A stretch of 64,000 nt of DNA from Rugosimonospora africana (lineage in GTDB: Bacteria > Actinomycetota > Actinomycetes > Mycobacteriales > Micromonosporaceae). The position numbers were made by a program, and so were the translations under genes. Of the stretch, positions 62,971-64,000 are shown piece after piece. The notes beneath the pieces are model-generated. The model had not been told where the DNA came from and did not search any database. It saw only the letters and a program-made list of their open reading frames with translations. Every line of letters begins with the position of its first letter. The stretch's first letter is position 1. The stretch spans positions 1 through 64,000 of the forward strand of contig NZ_BONZ01000038.1 in the NCBI RefSeq assembly GCF_016862975.1, written 5' to 3'.

Positions 62971-64000
62971 GGCGTGGCTGGGCATCGACGTCGGCACGCA
63001 GGGCGCGCGAGCCGTCCTGATCGACGGCTCGGGCGGCGTCCTGGGGCAAGGCAGCCGTCCGTTGACGAGCGTCCGCGCGCCCGGACGCCACGAACAGGAC
63101 CCCCGGGACTGGACGGACGCGGTGGCCGGAGCCTGCCGCCAGGCGCTGTACGGCGCGCCTGGGTACCGGGTCGCGGCACTGGCCGTGTGCGCCACGTCCG
63201 GCACGATCACCGTGGTCGACGGGCGTGGCCGGCCGCTGGCCCCCGGCCTCATGTACGACGACGTCCGGGCGGGCGCCCAGGCGGAGGCGGCCAACCGGGC
63301 CGGTGCCGAACTGTGGTCCCGGCTCGGCTACCGGGTGCAGCCGTCCTGGGCGCTGCCCAAGCTGCTGTGGCTGCTCGCCCAGCGGCCGGCGCTGCCTCCG
63401 GACGCACGGCTGCGACACCAGAGCGACGTGGTCACCGGCTGGCTGGCCGGCAACCCGGTCGCGACCGACTGGTCGCACGCGCTCAAGTCCGGATACGACC
63501 TCCTGGAGCTGCGGTGGCCGGCCGAGCTGCTGGACGCGCTGGGCGTACCGCAGCCGTTGCTGCCCGACGTGGTGGCGCCCGGACAGGTCATCGGTACCGT
63601 CGGCGTGGCCGCCGCCGCGGAGACCGGCCTGCCGCCGGGCACCCCGATCGTGGCGGGAATGACCGACGGCTGTGCCTCCCAACTGGCCGCCGGGGTGGTC
63701 GCCGCCGGCAGCTGGAACTGCGTCCTGGGTACCACGCTGGTGTTCAAGGGAGTCACCCCGGCGCTGGTCCGCGACCCGGAGGGTGCCGTCTACTCCCACC
63801 GCGCGGCGGACGGATCGTGGCTGCCCGGGGGCGCGTCCAGCGTCGGGGCGGGCTATCTCGCCCACGCGTTCGGAGACGCCGACCACGAGCGGCTCGACGC
63901 GCTGGCACGATCGGTGGAGTCCACGGCTCCGGTGCTGTACCCGCTGGTCGGCCGGGGCGAGCGCTTCCCTTTCGTCGCGCCCCAGGCCGAGTCGTTCGCG
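62963..64000 (+). CDS. Second FGGY-family kinase (partial, runs off window)
   Basis: The first 346 residues of another FGGY kinase. It starts WLGIDVGTQGARAVLIDGSG (ATP loop), then HEQDPRDWTDAV, LAVCATSGTITVVDGRGRPL, GLMYDDVRAGAQAEAANRAG and CVLGTTLVFKGVT. The frame is open to the last base. GTG 62963 overlaps the previous kinase. A tandem pair of kinases under DeoR control fits catabolism of a carbohydrate or polyol taken up by the nearby ABC transporter; the exact substrate is unknown. Confidence 0.9.
   Translation, partial: MAEAWLGIDVGTQGARAVLIDGSGGVLGQGSRPLTSVRAPGRHEQDPRDWTDAVAGACRQALYGAPGYRVAALAVCATSGTITVVDGRGRPLAPGLMYDDVRAGAQAEAANRAGAELWSRLGYRVQPSWALPKLLWLLAQRPALPPDARLRHQSDVVTGWLAGNPVATDWSHALKSGYDLLELRWPAELLDALGVPQPLLPDVVAPGQVIGTVGVAAAAETGLPPGTPIVAGMTDGCASQLAAGVVAAGSWNCVLGTTLVFKGVTPALVRDPEGAVYSHRAADGSWLPGGASSVGAGYLAHAFGDADHERLDALARSVESTAPVLYPLVGRGERFPFVAPQAESFA

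Noticed and set aside
60325-63294. Very long minus-strand frame (989 codons) extending deoR across the FGGY kinases
   Set aside because: Only the last 271 codons from ATG 61140 have DeoR motifs; the rest is antisense to a clear kinase gene.

Overview
The window is very GC-rich (roughly 70-75% by eye), with closely packed genes, many GTG starts, frequent 4-bp ATGA/GTGA overlaps and apparently leaderless transcripts. Gene families such as a SigE-family ECF factor paired with an LCP protein, an MptB-type mannosyltransferase, NarL/HisKA_3 two-component pairs and Tat-exported phosphoesterases point to an actinobacterium, most plausibly a member of the Micromonosporales. Genus was not determined. 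I see no rRNA, tRNA, CRISPR array, transposase or phage gene; the window reads as ordinary chromosome with several accessory metabolic blocks.

Layout. 0-5.4 kb: GntR/FCD regulator, a LemA-DUF2207 pair and a DHA2 drug exporter. 5.6-10.3 kb: NTF2-like and TatD-like genes, then secD-secF. 10.3-10.9 kb: a gene-poor stretch with a 21-bp inverted repeat and a tandem repeat. 10.9-13.6 kb: zinc-ribbon protein, msrB-msrA and a lysozyme-like lipoprotein. 13.6-19.2 kb: MacB/FtsX-type ABC exporter divergent from a NarL-type two-component system. 19.3-23.4 kb: phoD with a secreted propeller protein, then an acyl-CoA desaturase. 23.2-28.8 kb: two integral-membrane glycosyltransferases, an SDR/TetR divergent pair with triple operators, and a stand-alone TOPRIM protein. 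28.9-32.7 kb: a 1253-residue secreted phosphodiesterase/5'-nucleotidase fusion. 33-35.6 kb: DinB protein, then a leaderless polycysteine leader peptide followed by cysteine dioxygenase and a rhodanese. 35.8-39.5 kb: ZIP transporter with an iron box, DedA protein and an ABC exporter. 39.5-45.2 kb: phospholipase-C-like esterase, PHP/propeller protein and a PCMT-like methyltransferase. 45.2-49.4 kb: second NarL-type system divergent from an ABC exporter. 49.5-54.9 kb: GH28/FN3 protein, sigma/LCP pair and a TetR. 55.2-64 kb: acetyltransferase-like gene, then a sugar or glycerophosphodiester uptake cluster (GDPD, binding protein, two permeases, DeoR, two FGGY kinases, the second cut by the window edge).

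Themes. Secreted or surface phosphoesterases recur (PhoD, the PDE/nucleotidase fusion, the phospholipase-C-like protein, the PHP protein), and a GDPD lies in the import operon. Together they could scavenge phosphate from nucleotides and phospholipids.

The two most notable signals are not ordinary genes. One is a consensus promoter driving a 20-residue leader that ends in three cysteines, directly ahead of cysteine-catabolism genes; it matches the cysteine-responsive attenuators described in mycobacteria. The other is a 50-bp palindromic element present three times, twice inside coding sequences in the same reading frame.
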